From Burkholderiales bacterium (GTDB lineage Bacteria > Pseudomonadota > Gammaproteobacteria > Burkholderiales > Burkholderiaceae_C), in contig RXJQ01000031.1 of assembly GCA_003963115.1 (NCBI GenBank), positions 62,001-126,000 of the forward strand: a DNA stretch of 64,000 nt, written 5' to 3'. Both the position numbers and the translations under genes were made by a program. The notes below the pieces were generated by a model. The model was not told the origin of the DNA. It ran no database searches and saw only the letters and a program-made list of their open reading frames with translations. Shown piece by piece: positions 56,139 to 64,000 of the stretch. Positions within the stretch are counted from its first letter, which is position 1; the number at the start of each line of letters is the position of its first letter.

Positions 56139-58066
56139 GTATGCACCTCTTCCTGCGTGCGTGCCGACACCAGCGTCAAGCAGGTGAAGCTGTTGGCATG
56201 CACATACAAACCAAAGAACCGATCCAGCACCGCAGCAAACAGCCCCAGCCCCGAACCGACAAAACTGTCCTCATCCACGGTCAGGCGCACTTCCGTGCCT
56301 CGCACGAAAGTGGCGTAGGGCTCGCCTTGCAGCCAGGCGGTGCTCGGCCGGAACTCGATCGCCTGCAGCCCATCGATCTGACGGCGGTTGGCCGGGCTGC
56401 GAGGCAGGTCGTACAAACGCAGCATTTCCTTGAGCGCATCGATCCCGCCGCCTGACAGCGAAAGGTGGTTGAGCGAGAGGTGCGAGATCAAGCGCCACAA
56501 GGCACCACGCCCTCGATCGAAACGCATGCTGGGTGTCGGCTTGCGCAGCAGGCGCACCGCCTTGGCCAGGCCGCCCCCCTCCATGAAGAGGTCGCCGCCC
56601 GCACTGCCAAACGGCAGCAGCGAAGGCAGGTCGCGGTTGGTGGCCGTGACGTTCAGCGACAAGGTGTCGGTCTGCGGCAAGGCCGGGTTGAAATCGACAT
56701 CCACCATCGACAGCTCCAGCTCGTAGCCCGGGCTTTCAACCGCCACATCCTCATCCCGGTGTGCCGACCAGTAGCGCCCCCCGGCACGCGAGCCCGTCGC
56801 CAGCGCCTGAGACTCGTCCGCGCCTCGCTCATCCTCATCGGCACCCAACAGATCATCGTGCCGCAGCGAGAAGAACGGCCTGAACTCCTGCACCGACTCG
56901 CCTTGCGGTGTCTGTTTGACACGGAACACCCGGTCGATCGAATAGACCTCGTAGCCGAATGCCCGACGACCATCGACCAGCACCGGGTAGGCGCTCGATG
57001 CATGCGTGACGCGGATCGGGTCCGCCGGCTGCTGAAAGAGGTTGATGACCGGCGTGCAGCCCAGCAGCATGTTGCGCGCACTGATGGCTTCGAGCAGACG
57101 GGACTCGTCCGAATCGGCGCGCACGCCTGACAGCAGCAGGTGCACTGTCAAGCTGCGTCGCATGACCATGCTGGCAGCAGCCTGGTCTGAGGCGGGAACC
57201 TGCCCCACGCCAGACAAGGCTGCGGGCACCGGAACCGGCACATCCACGAAGTTGAATTTGTCTGGGAAGGCGAAGTATTCGGTCAACAGCCGATAAGCAG
57301 GATGCGATCGCGCATCAAATTCGATCAGGGCCTCGTCATCCGCAAAGCCAGCCAGCGAAGGCTTGGTGGCAGCGCCAGGTGTCGATGCGGCAGGATCGCC
57401 CTGCCAAGGCTGGTGAGCCTGCGTCTGCACCATGATGCCCCGCACCTTGTGGCACAGAGCTTCGCGCAGCACACTCACCTGTGACGGCTCGCCATCGAGA
57501 TAAAAACGCAGAGGCTGATCGGCCAGCATGGCCCAGCTCGCCTGAGGCGACAGCAGCTCCAGCGTCACGGAAACCACAGAGGTCGCGCCTGGCGGCAGAC
57601 ACGTGCCTTCCGGCGCCAACACCGAATTGCGGTAGGCCACATCGGCCACATGCAGCGGCATCAGCTTGACAGCTTGTGTTGTTCGGAACTTGCAAGGCAC
57701 GCCCTTGACAGGCCTTGAGCTGAGCATCGTGCCCCGCTCCAGCACCACGGCCTTGCTCATCTGCCCGGCAGCCGAGCCCAGGTCAAAGTGCGCAATCGAG
57801 GCGGCAGGGAACGGCCGCAAGTAATGCGGGTACAGCACCTCCAGCAACGACTCGGTGAACAGCGGGAAGTCGTCATCCAGCCGCTTGTTGACGCGGGCGG
57901 TCAGCAAGGCGAAGGACTCGATCATCCGCTCGACATGCGGATCCTTGGCTTCGTCGGCCCCCAGTTGCAACTGCCCTGCAATGCGCGGATAGGCCTGGGC
58001 AAATGACTGCCCCCTGCGCCGCAAGAAGGTCAGCTCGTTTTCAAAATATGGCAGCAAGGCCCGCAT
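56102..58066 (-). CDS. tssF: TssF, type VI secretion baseplate wedge protein
   Basis: The 654-residue protein has the TssF start ALLPYFENELTFLRRRGQSF and the region QSFAQAYPRIAGQLQLGADE with HVERMIESFALLTARVNKRL. Its length is normal for the family. It is a main wedge component. It overlaps tssG by 37 bp and is separated from tssE by one base. Confidence 0.95.
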   Translation of the reverse strand: MRALLPYFENELTFLRRRGQSFAQAYPRIAGQLQLGADEAKDPHVERMIESFALLTARVNKRLDDDFPLFTESLLEVLYPHYLRPFPAASIAHFDLGSAAGQMSKAVVLERGTMLSSRPVKGVPCKFRTTQAVKLMPLHVADVAYRNSVLAPEGTCLPPGATSVVSVTLELLSPQASWAMLADQPLRFYLDGEPSQVSVLREALCHKVRGIMVQTQAHQPWQGDPAASTPGAATKPSLAGFADDEALIEFDARSHPAYRLLTEYFAFPDKFNFVDVPVPVPAALSGVGQVPASDQAAASMVMRRSLTVHLLLSGVRADSDESRLLEAISARNMLLGCTPVINLFQQPADPIRVTHASSAYPVLVDGRRAFGYEVYSIDRVFRVKQTPQGESVQEFRPFFSLRHDDLLGADEDERGADESQALATGSRAGGRYWSAHRDEDVAVESPGYELELSMVDVDFNPALPQTDTLSLNVTATNRDLPSLLPFGSAGGDLFMEGGGLAKAVRLLRKPTPSMRFDRGRGALWRLISHLSLNHLSLSGGGIDALKEMLRLYDLPRSPANRRQIDGLQAIEFRPSTAWLQGEPYATFVRGTEVRLTVDEDSFVGSGLGLFAAVLDRFFGLYVHANSFTCLTLVSARTQEEVHTCPPRNGELPLV

Positions 58067-58067
58067 C

Positions 58068-58523
58068 TCAATGGCTCACCTGGTAATACATGCCAGCCGA
58101 GTCGAACTGGGCACCAAAGCTCACGGCATCCTGAAAGCCCGTCACATGCAGCAATGCGTGGATATCAAAGGCCAGGCGATGCACTTCCCCCTGCACCTCG
58201 CGCAGCTTCACGACCACTTTGCGAAGGCGTTGGTCATGGCGCTCGATCGCGCGGCTCATGGCCAGACAGATCTGGTCGCGGTCGATGCCGCTGGACAAGC
58301 TCTTGGCAGAGAAATCCGGGATGCCGAAATTGAAAATGGACCTGCCCGCCATGGGAAAGCCGGCGAACGTTTCGTCGTCATAGCAGCGGCGCGTGTTGAG
58401 CAGCCGCTCCAGATCGCGGGCCACCTGGGCTTTCAATTGCGACAGATCGACACCCACGAACACATCGGAGCGATTGGCGTCCGCGTGCAGCAGCCGATCC
58501 CACAGGGAAGTCTGAAAACGCAT
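58068..58523 (-). CDS. tssE: TssE, type VI secretion baseplate (gp25-like)
   Basis: The 151-residue protein starts at ATG 58523 (the longer reading uses TTG). It has the lysozyme-related gp25 fold with the TssE phrase VARDLERLLNTRRCYDDETF, then SIFNFGIPDFS. It initiates sheath polymerisation on the baseplate. It lies after the hcp terminator and one base before tssF. Confidence 0.92.
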   Translation of the reverse strand: MRFQTSLWDRLLHADANRSDVFVGVDLSQLKAQVARDLERLLNTRRCYDDETFAGFPMAGRSIFNFGIPDFSAKSLSSGIDRDQICLAMSRAIERHDQRLRKVVVKLREVQGEVHRLAFDIHALLHVTGFQDAVSFGAQFDSAGMYYQVSH

Positions 58524-58543
58524 AAGGAACAATGAAAGGTCGC

Positions 58544-58569
58544 AAAAAAAGGCCGCGCGAGGCGGCCTT
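58544..58569 (-). terminator. Strong Rho-independent terminator between hcp and tssE
   Basis: Read on the minus strand, it has an 8-bp stem AAGGCCGC / GCGGCCTT with a 5-base loop, followed by a run of T (58550 down to 58544). It begins 15 bp after the hcp stop. It would limit read-through into tssE-tssF-tssG-tssH while leaving hcp abundant. Confidence 0.88.
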
Positions 58570-58583
58570 CAGACCTGAGTCGA

Positions 58584-59099
58584 TCAGCTGGCCACGGCCA
58601 CGTTGCGGGCCAGATCCCAACCGGCAGGGTTGTTGCCGATGTTGTCCTTGCCCTCGGTGTTGGACCCCTTGTAGTTCCAGACCACCTTGGAGTACTTGAT
58701 GCCCAGAACTTCAGTGGGCAGGCCTTCCGACTTGACCGAAGGAGACACGCTGGAGATGATGGCGTTGCTCAGCTTGATGGTCAGGTACAGGGTGCGGGTC
58801 GTACCTTGAGCACGGTAGAACTCGACCTCCACGTCATAGGCGTAGCCGGCCGAGCAGGCTTCCCAGATGTAGGGGCTGGAGGTGTCGATGTCCTTGGTGA
58901 ACAGCATTTCAGCGTGTTCGCAGCGCTCCGAAGTGTGGCCGCCAGCAGTCGACGACGTGGCCGACTTGGGTTGGCGCATTTCGTGTTCCCACGAAATGAT
59001 TTCCATCCACTTGCCATCCTTGTGCTTCTCGTCGAGCGACTCACCGGGGATGTCCTTCGAGTTGGTCTTCTTGATGAACTTCAGGTAGATATCTTTCAT
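58584..59099 (-). CDS. hcp: Hcp (TssD), T6SS inner tube protein
   Basis: The 171-residue protein has the Hcp core (IYLKFIKKTNSKDIPGESL, KWMEIISWEHEM, CEHAEMLFTKDIDTSSPYIW). The ATG at 59099 follows a strong GGAGG sequence; the upstream in-frame start at 59117 is discarded. Hcp rings stack into the secreted tube inside the TssBC sheath. The strong ribosome site and the terminator directly after the gene mark it as the most expressed gene of the locus. Confidence 0.95.
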   Translation of the reverse strand: MKDIYLKFIKKTNSKDIPGESLDEKHKDGKWMEIISWEHEMRQPKSATSSTAGGHTSERCEHAEMLFTKDIDTSSPYIWEACSAGYAYDVEVEFYRAQGTTRTLYLTIKLSNAIISSVSPSVKSEGLPTEVLGIKYSKVVWNYKGSNTEGKDNIGNNPAGWDLARNVAVAS

Positions 59100-59160
59100 T
59101 TTTTTCCTCCTAACCACTGAGTGTTAGAGTCGTTGGTAAATGCCGCCTCGGGTCCCTTGA

Positions 59161-60636
59161 TCAGGCACCTTGGGGCAGCTCAGCAACCAGTCGCAGCGAA
59201 ACGGAAAGTTCGTCCAACTGGAAGTGCGGACGCAGGAAGGACACGGCACGGTAGACCCCAGGCCGGCCGGGCACTTCCTGAACCTGAACAGATGCCTCGC
59301 GCAGTGGGTACTTGGCCTTTTGCTCCTGCGAGGCATCGTCGGAGTTCAAGACGTATTGGTTGATCCAGCCGTTCAGATAGGTCTCGATGTTCGAGGCGGC
59401 GGCAAAGCTGCCCACCTTGTCGCGCAGCATGGACTTCAGGTAGTGAGAGATGCGGCAGACGGCGAACATGTACTGCAGTTGAGCAGACAGGCGCGCATTG
59501 GCATTGGCCGCATCCGACTCGTACTTCTTCACCTTCTGCACCGACTGCGCACCGAAGAAAGCGGCGTAGTCCGTGTTCTTGCAATGCACCAAGGGGATGA
59601 AGCCCAGGTCATTGAGCTCCTTCTCACGGCGATCGGTGATGGCGATTTCGGTGGGGCACTTCAGGGCCACCTCACCGTCGTCGGTCTTGAAGGTGTGCGT
59701 GGGCAGATCCTCCACCAGGCCACCGCCCTCCACACCGCGGATGGCCGCACACCAGCCGTACTGCTCGAAGGCATTGGTCAGGCGCGTGGCAAAGGCGTAG
59801 GAGGCATTGACCCAGAGGTACTTGCCATGATCGGTGCCGTCCGTGCGCTCGACGAAGTTGAAGCCTTCGCAGGTCACGCCGTCCTTCGGGTCGAACGGTT
59901 GGCGGCCCAGGAAGCGCGGCAGGGCCAGGCCCACGTAGCGCGCGTCTTCGGATTCACGGAAGGACTTCCACTTCGCGTACTCGACCGTGTCGAACACCTT
60001 GGACATGTCGCGCGGCTTGCCCAGATCGGTGAAGCTCTCCAGGCCGAAGAGCTCGGGCGACGCGGCCGTGATGAAGGGGGCATGGGCGGCGGCCGCCACA
60101 TGCGACATCTGTTCGACGAAGTACATGTCTTCGGCGCCACGATCAAGCTCGAAGTCACCGATGATGGTGGCAAAGGGTGCGCCGCCGAAGGTGCCGAACT
60201 CTTCTTCGTAGATCTTCTTGAACAACGTGGACTGATCGAAGTCGACGGCCGTCTTGAAGTCCTTGACCAGTTCCTTCTTGGTGGTGTTGAGCACCTTGAT
60301 CTTGATCTGCTCACCCGTCGAAGTCTGCTTGCACAGGTAGCGCAGGCCCGTCCAGGACGATTCGAGCTTCTGGAACTCGGCCGCGTGCATGACTTCGCTG
60401 AGCTGGTCGGAGATCAGCTGGTCGATCTGGGCGATGCGGGCGTCGATGTTGGCTGACAGGTTGGCCGACACCACGACGGTGCCATCCAGCACTTCCTTGA
60501 CCAGCTCGCCGATGATGTCCTTGGCGCGGGCATGTTCGGTGTCGCTCTTGGCTACACGGCTCTTGGCCACGATGTCGTCCAGCAGGCTGACGCTCTCGGC
60601 AACGGCCCCCGTCTGGGCCTGGAGTTGGGCGCTCAT
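59161..60636 (-). CDS. tssC: TssC, T6SS sheath large subunit
   Basis: The 491-residue VipB-like protein contains EFQKLESSWTGLRYLCKQTS and FATIIGDFELDRGAEDMYFV, then EQMSHVAAAAHAPFITAASP, the typical TssC blocks. The GGAG before its ATG supports the start. With TssB it forms the contractile sheath. tssB is directly upstream with a 4-bp gap; hcp is 61 bp downstream. Confidence 0.96.
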   Translation of the reverse strand: MSAQLQAQTGAVAESVSLLDDIVAKSRVAKSDTEHARAKDIIGELVKEVLDGTVVVSANLSANIDARIAQIDQLISDQLSEVMHAAEFQKLESSWTGLRYLCKQTSTGEQIKIKVLNTTKKELVKDFKTAVDFDQSTLFKKIYEEEFGTFGGAPFATIIGDFELDRGAEDMYFVEQMSHVAAAAHAPFITAASPELFGLESFTDLGKPRDMSKVFDTVEYAKWKSFRESEDARYVGLALPRFLGRQPFDPKDGVTCEGFNFVERTDGTDHGKYLWVNASYAFATRLTNAFEQYGWCAAIRGVEGGGLVEDLPTHTFKTDDGEVALKCPTEIAITDRREKELNDLGFIPLVHCKNTDYAAFFGAQSVQKVKKYESDAANANARLSAQLQYMFAVCRISHYLKSMLRDKVGSFAAASNIETYLNGWINQYVLNSDDASQEQKAKYPLREASVQVQEVPGRPGVYRAVSFLRPHFQLDELSVSLRLVAELPQGA

Positions 60637-60640
60637 GGTC

Positions 60641-61156
60641 TCACTCCTTGCTTTGCTGGGCCTCAGCGCTCAGCTTCATCAGTTGTTCGGTGCTGCTCAG
60701 CACTTCGCCAAGCAGGTCTTCCAGCTTGTCGTTGCCGGCCAGCTTGTTGCGCAGATCGGATAGCTTGGAGCGCGCCTCCAGCAGGCGGCGCAGCGGCTCG
60801 ACCTGCTCGACCACAGCCTCAGGACGGAAGTCATCCATCTGCTTGAATTCGAGGTTGACGGCGAACTCGCCACCTTCCGGGCTGAGCTTGTTCTTCACGC
60901 GGTAGCTGGCGCGTGGCGCCATGCCGGCCAACACCTCATCGAAGTTGTCCATGTCGACGTTGACGAACTTGCGGTCCTTCAGCCGAGGCACAGGCTTGTC
61001 AGGATCGGGCTGACCGGTGAAGTCACCCATCACGCCCATCACGAATGGCAACTCCTTCTGCTCGATGGCATCGCCGATCTCGACGTCATACGTTAGCTGA
61101 ACACGAGGCGGGCGCACGCGCTCCAGTCGTTTTTGCACGCTGTCTTTCTTGGCCAT
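60641..61156 (-). CDS. tssB: TssB, T6SS sheath small subunit
   Basis: The 171-residue VipA-like protein has the TssB features VRPPRVQLTYDVEIGDAI and ELPFVMGVMGDFTGQPDPDK, then FVNVDMDNFDEVLAGMAPRA. The C-terminal helix region (LLGEVLSSTEQLMKLSAE) contacts ClpV in related systems. It pairs with TssC. Confidence 0.96.
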   Translation of the reverse strand: MAKKDSVQKRLERVRPPRVQLTYDVEIGDAIEQKELPFVMGVMGDFTGQPDPDKPVPRLKDRKFVNVDMDNFDEVLAGMAPRASYRVKNKLSPEGGEFAVNLEFKQMDDFRPEAVVEQVEPLRRLLEARSKLSDLRNKLAGNDKLEDLLGEVLSSTEQLMKLSAEAQQSKE

Positions 61157-61180
61157 GATGAGGCTCCTTCCTTGAACTGA

Positions 61181-61933
61181 TTACTGCAAAGCACCAAAGG
61201 GATTGTTCCGACCACCAGAGGCCGCACCGGCCCCACCCGCACCACCTGCGCTGGCCGACGTGGATTTGGTCTGGGCCGAAGCCACTGGTCCGGCGCCAGC
61301 ACTGGCCCGGTTCACGCCAGAGGCTGCCGATGCATTGGCACGTGCGGCCCTGCTCGCTGCCGGCCTGGACTTGACTGGTTCGGATGCCGCTGCGGCCACA
61401 GGCGCCACGAGGATGGGCTCGCCCAAAGCCTCGCGGATCAGCTTGGCCACGCTTTCGGCTTCGCTACGCGCTGACCCATTGACTTCATTGGCCTTGCGCA
61501 GCTGCTCCAGCGCCTGCGCGCTCACACGCAAACCGCTGACAGCCAGGATGCTCTTGGCAGTGAGGTCGTTCACGTCACGCTGCAAGACCTCCTGGGCCTC
61601 GGTGATGGCTTGGCCATACTGCCGCACATCGAAATGGATCTGGGCCTTCTTGAGCCAAGGCGCCTTGGCGGACGGGTCTGCCTTGATGGCCAGGTCCAAC
61701 TGCTCGATGGCCTGATCGGTCTTGCCCTGCTTCTGCGCCTTGTCGGCCGCAGCCAGGTTTTCATTGACCTGTTCCTGAACGGCCAGCTTGGCCGCCGCAT
61801 CATCTTTCTTGGGTGCAGTTGAACACCCCACCAGGCCGGACAACACCGAAGCCATCACCGCGCAGCACATGCTGCGGCGTATGTATGCAAGACTCAATCG
61901 ACACTCCCTGAGACCTTTGTTTATCGACTGCAT
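61181..61933 (-). CDS. TPR lipoprotein at the head of the T6SS operon
   Basis: The 250-residue protein has a lipobox (LVGC at about residue 37) after a hydrophobic stretch. Tetratricopeptide-like helices follow (AADKAQKQGKTDQAIEQLDL, APWLKKAQIHFDVRQYGQAI). Then comes a long Ala/Ser/Gly/Pro-rich disordered tail of about 80 residues ending GGRNNPFGALQ. It is not one of the thirteen core Tss proteins. Its position before tssB suggests an accessory, envelope-anchored assembly or regulatory role, which is inference. Confidence 0.75.
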   Translation of the reverse strand: MQSINKGLRECRLSLAYIRRSMCCAVMASVLSGLVGCSTAPKKDDAAAKLAVQEQVNENLAAADKAQKQGKTDQAIEQLDLAIKADPSAKAPWLKKAQIHFDVRQYGQAITEAQEVLQRDVNDLTAKSILAVSGLRVSAQALEQLRKANEVNGSARSEAESVAKLIREALGEPILVAPVAAAASEPVKSRPAASRAARANASAASGVNRASAGAGPVASAQTKSTSASAGGAGGAGAASGGRNNPFGALQ

Positions 61934-61990
61934 GCTGGGCCGGAGCCCTCATGCGACAGGCCGGATTAGAGCCGAATTCAAAATGACTGC

Positions 61991-62061
61991 CCGCCCCCAT
62001 TGGGGGGTGGTTTACAGACTCTTGCACTTGGTTGCAACTCCATGCCCCTCCGGTGGGGGGC
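61991..62061. promoter_or_regulatory. Two C/G-run palindromes in the T6SS divergent promoter region
   Basis: The 203-bp gap between the TPR lipoprotein and tssJ holds two similar imperfect palindromes of opposed C and G runs. The first is at 61991-62010 (CCCCC-ATT-GGGGGG) and the second at 62044-62061 (GCCCC-TCCGG-TGGGGGGC). Both are followed by a T-rich tail (GGTTT and GGTCTT). They could be operators for a shared regulator of both T6SS operons. Confidence 0.35.
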
Positions 62062-62136
62062 GGTCTTCAAACAAGCCACCATCACTTCTTAAACTACGCG
62101 CCGGCGATGGGCCTCAGGCGCCCCGCTCAAAGATGT

Positions 62137-62835
62137 ATGAAGACCAGACAGATGGGGAGGATGCGCGCCTTCATCGGCCATGCGCTGATCGCTGTGCCGT
62201 TGTTGCTGACGGCTTGCGCATCCACACCCTCCGCCCCCACCATGCCCAGCACACCCAGCACCCCATCTGGTGATGGCGGTGGTGTCATGGGCTTTCTGGG
62301 TGGCATGGCGGACTCGGCCTTGAGCGCCGTGGGCCTCAAGAAGCCTGATGTGCCCGATGTACCGCAGGTGCCCGACAGCGCCCTGCCCGACTGGAAGGTC
62401 AACTGGCGCATCTATGCCAGCGACTCGCTCAATGTGGATGCACAAGGCCGCGCTCTGGCCCTGGTCGTGCGCCTCTACAAGCTCAAGAGCCCAGACGCAT
62501 TTCTGCAAGCCCCTTACGACACCTTCGGCGATGCTGCGAAAGAAAAAGTCGTGCTGGGTGATGACCTGGTCGCGGCGCGCGAAGTGCAGTTGATACCCGG
62601 CCAGCATTACGACGCCATCGACAAGGTGGCGCGTGAGGCCCGCTATGTGGGCATCGTGGCCTTGTATCGCCAGCCCTTGCAAGACCGCTGGCGATACGCG
62701 TTCAGCACCGCCGCCGCAGACAAGTCCGGCTTGCGCATCGGCGCCCATGCCTGTGCGATGAGCGTGCAGGTCGGTGAAGCCATCGGTCTGCCGACCACGG
62801 CCGTGCGCTCCGTGGCGATGCCTTGCCCTCCATGA
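62137..62835 (+). CDS. tssJ: TssJ, T6SS outer membrane lipoprotein
   Basis: The 232-residue protein has a lipoprotein signal (FIGHALIAVPLLLTACAST, Cys acylation site). After a Ser/Pro/Thr/Gly-rich linker, the TssJ domain reads WRIYASDSLNVDAQGRALAL, VVRLYKLKSPDAFLQAPYDT and VGIVALYRQPLQDRWRYAF. ATG 62137 is preferred; ATG 62161 has its GGAGG immediately adjacent, too close for a normal start. TssJ connects TssM to the outer membrane. It is the first visible gene of the second T6SS operon. Confidence 0.92.
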   Translation: MKTRQMGRMRAFIGHALIAVPLLLTACASTPSAPTMPSTPSTPSGDGGGVMGFLGGMADSALSAVGLKKPDVPDVPQVPDSALPDWKVNWRIYASDSLNVDAQGRALALVVRLYKLKSPDAFLQAPYDTFGDAAKEKVVLGDDLVAAREVQLIPGQHYDAIDKVAREARYVGIVALYRQPLQDRWRYAFSTAAADKSGLRIGAHACAMSVQVGEAIGLPTTAVRSVAMPCPP

Positions 62836-62888
62836 ACGCACCAGCCCTCAGCATCTCCCGAATCGTTCAATAGATAGAAAGACCCGTA

Positions 62889-64000
62889 GTGATCCAGTCA
62901 CCCAAAATCCTGTGGGGCGAAGGCTTGTTCCTCAGGCCGCAGCACTTTCAGCAGCAAGACGCCTATCACGAGTGGCGCCTGGCTCAGATGTCGCGCCTGC
63001 TGCATCCCTATGCATGGGGCGTGCGCCACATCAAGGTCGACCCCGATGCCTTGCAGACGGGCCTGCTGCGCGTCCTGGAGTTGCAGGTCGTGTTCCCCGA
63101 TGGCGAACTGTTCAATGCGCCTACTGAAGACGAGCTGCCGCCATCCGTGTCACTCAACGCCCTGCCCGACAGCGCCCAGCAGGCTGGCTCCGAGCTGGTC
63201 TTCCACCTCGCTGTGGCACCCTTGCGCACGCATGGCACGAACATGGCCTCCACGCGCGAAGAAGCCGACACCGCTGCGCGCTACTACCGCACGCCCATCC
63301 AGGCCGCCGATGCCTACACCGATGCCGTGTCAGCCGAGGTGGTGGTGCTGCGCAAGTCTTCGCGACTGCTGCCTGACAACGAGCCCCGCGCCCACCTGGT
63401 GAGCCTGCCCGTTCTGCGTCTCAAGAAGACATCAACAGGCGGCTTCGAGACCGATGGCCGTTTCATGCCGCCCTGCCTCAACATCCAGGCCTCGCCTGCG
63501 CTCTTCCTGCATCTGCGCCGTTTGCTGGACGTGCTGCAGGCCAAGGTCGATGCGCTCTACGGCATGCACCGCGAACCCAGTCAGAACATCATGGAGTTCC
63601 GCTCCGGTGATGTGGCCTCCTTCTGGCTGTTGCACACGGCGAGCGCTGCCTTCGCTGGCTTGTCGCATCTCGCACGCCACCCGGCCCTGCACCCCGAGCG
63701 CCTGTTCGAGCGCCTGCTGGAGCTGGCCGGCGCACTGATGACCTTCTCGAAGAGCTTCACGCTCGCAGACCTGCCCACCTACGACCACATCAACCCCGGC
63801 CCGGCCTTCACGCGCCTGGACCAGATCGTGCGCGAGCTGCTGGAGACCGTGATCTCGACGCGCTACTTCGCCATCAACCTGCAAGAACAAATCCCCTCCT
63901 TCCATCAAGGCAGGCTGGACGCCGAGCAGATCAACAGCAAGACGCAGCTCTACCTCGGCGTGTCGGCCGCCATGCCGCCAGCGGAACTGGTGGATGTGGT
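62889..64000 (+). CDS. tssK: TssK, T6SS baseplate adaptor (3' end beyond window)
   Basis: From GTG at 62889 the frame reads IQSPKILWGEGLFLRPQHFQ, then QQDAYHEWRLAQMSRLLHPY, the diagnostic TssK N-terminus. The reading frame is open to the window edge (about 370 codons). TssK links the baseplate wedges to the membrane complex. It follows tssJ by 53 bp. The remaining T6SS genes (tssL, tssM, tssA, vgrG) are expected to the right. Confidence 0.95.
   Translation, partial: MIQSPKILWGEGLFLRPQHFQQQDAYHEWRLAQMSRLLHPYAWGVRHIKVDPDALQTGLLRVLELQVVFPDGELFNAPTEDELPPSVSLNALPDSAQQAGSELVFHLAVAPLRTHGTNMASTREEADTAARYYRTPIQAADAYTDAVSAEVVVLRKSSRLLPDNEPRAHLVSLPVLRLKKTSTGGFETDGRFMPPCLNIQASPALFLHLRRLLDVLQAKVDALYGMHREPSQNIMEFRSGDVASFWLLHTASAAFAGLSHLARHPALHPERLFERLLELAGALMTFSKSFTLADLPTYDHINPGPAFTRLDQIVRELLETVISTRYFAINLQEQIPSFHQGRLDAEQINSKTQLYLGVSAAMPPAELVDV

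Noticed and set aside
62021..62037. Sigma54-like promoter (TTGCAC...TTGCA) before tssJ
   Set aside because: The spacing between the two elements is one base short of the -24/-12 requirement, and the GG of the -24 element is missing.

Overview
The window looks like a chromosomal segment of a high-GC betaproteobacterium, most likely of the order Burkholderiales. This rests on codon use, the HME-RND efflux operon type, a soluble NAD-coupled hydrogenase, PEP-CTERM proteins, FadH-type fatty acid catabolism and the type VI secretion layout. No rRNA, tRNA, CRISPR array, phage or complete insertion sequence was seen. Genes are packed tightly, many with 4-bp overlaps, and no stretch over 300 bases lacks a gene.

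Layout: (1) 1-6.97 kb: the end of an OmpR-type response regulator gene, divergent from a heavy-metal efflux operon (czcCBA-like) that continues into a small lipoprotein and a His/Lys-rich secreted peptide closed by a strong terminator. (2) 7.0-8.95 kb: an exported protein resembling the Tgl transglutaminase fold, and a nitrobindin-like heme-binding beta-barrel protein. (3) 9.1-20.1 kb: one co-directional block, hypB-hypF-hypC-hypD-hypE-hoxF-hoxU-hoxY-hoxH-hoxW-hypA, encoding a group 3d NAD+-reducing [NiFe] hydrogenase and its maturation factors. A 162-bp IS5-type MITE sits on the stop codon of hypA. (4) 20.2-28.1 kb, minus strand: an HNH-like ORF of unknown role, then a probable copper-acquisition cassette. 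The cassette has a DUF2946 protein, a PEP-CTERM protein that looks like two proteins fused, an OprC/NosA-type TonB receptor with CxxxM and HxM copper motifs, a lipoprotein sharing its C-terminal Met/Cys domain with the PEP-CTERM protein, and a His-rich exported protein. (5) 28.2-30.8 kb: nikR divergent from a TonB-dependent receptor with a NikR-like operator between them, plausibly supplying nickel to the hydrogenase.

(6) 30.8-37.5 kb: lipid-catabolism genes, namely a P450, an AraC-type regulator, a dienoyl-CoA isomerase-like protein, an NTF2-like protein, and FadH divergent from a PadR regulator with two mirror-image operators. (7) 37.6-41.95 kb: three membrane-bound GGDEF diguanylate cyclases. 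(8) 42.2-50.4 kb: an unrecognised metabolic cluster with an FAD_binding_2 dehydrogenase, two acetolactate-synthase-like ThDP enzymes, a KAS III homologue whose catalytic Cys position is Tyr, and a flavin amine oxidase. (9) 50.4-52.0 kb: two adjacent paralogous membrane-anchored proteins made of repeating beta-strand-like segments, followed by a small Cys-rich protein. (10) 52.3-64 kb: a type VI secretion locus. TPR lipoprotein-tssB-tssC-hcp-tssE-tssF-tssG-tssH is on the minus strand, with a terminator just after hcp. Divergent tssJ-tssK run off the right edge.

The least explained parts are the copper cassette (region 4), the ThDP/KAS III cluster (region 8) and the twin beta-repeat proteins (region 9).
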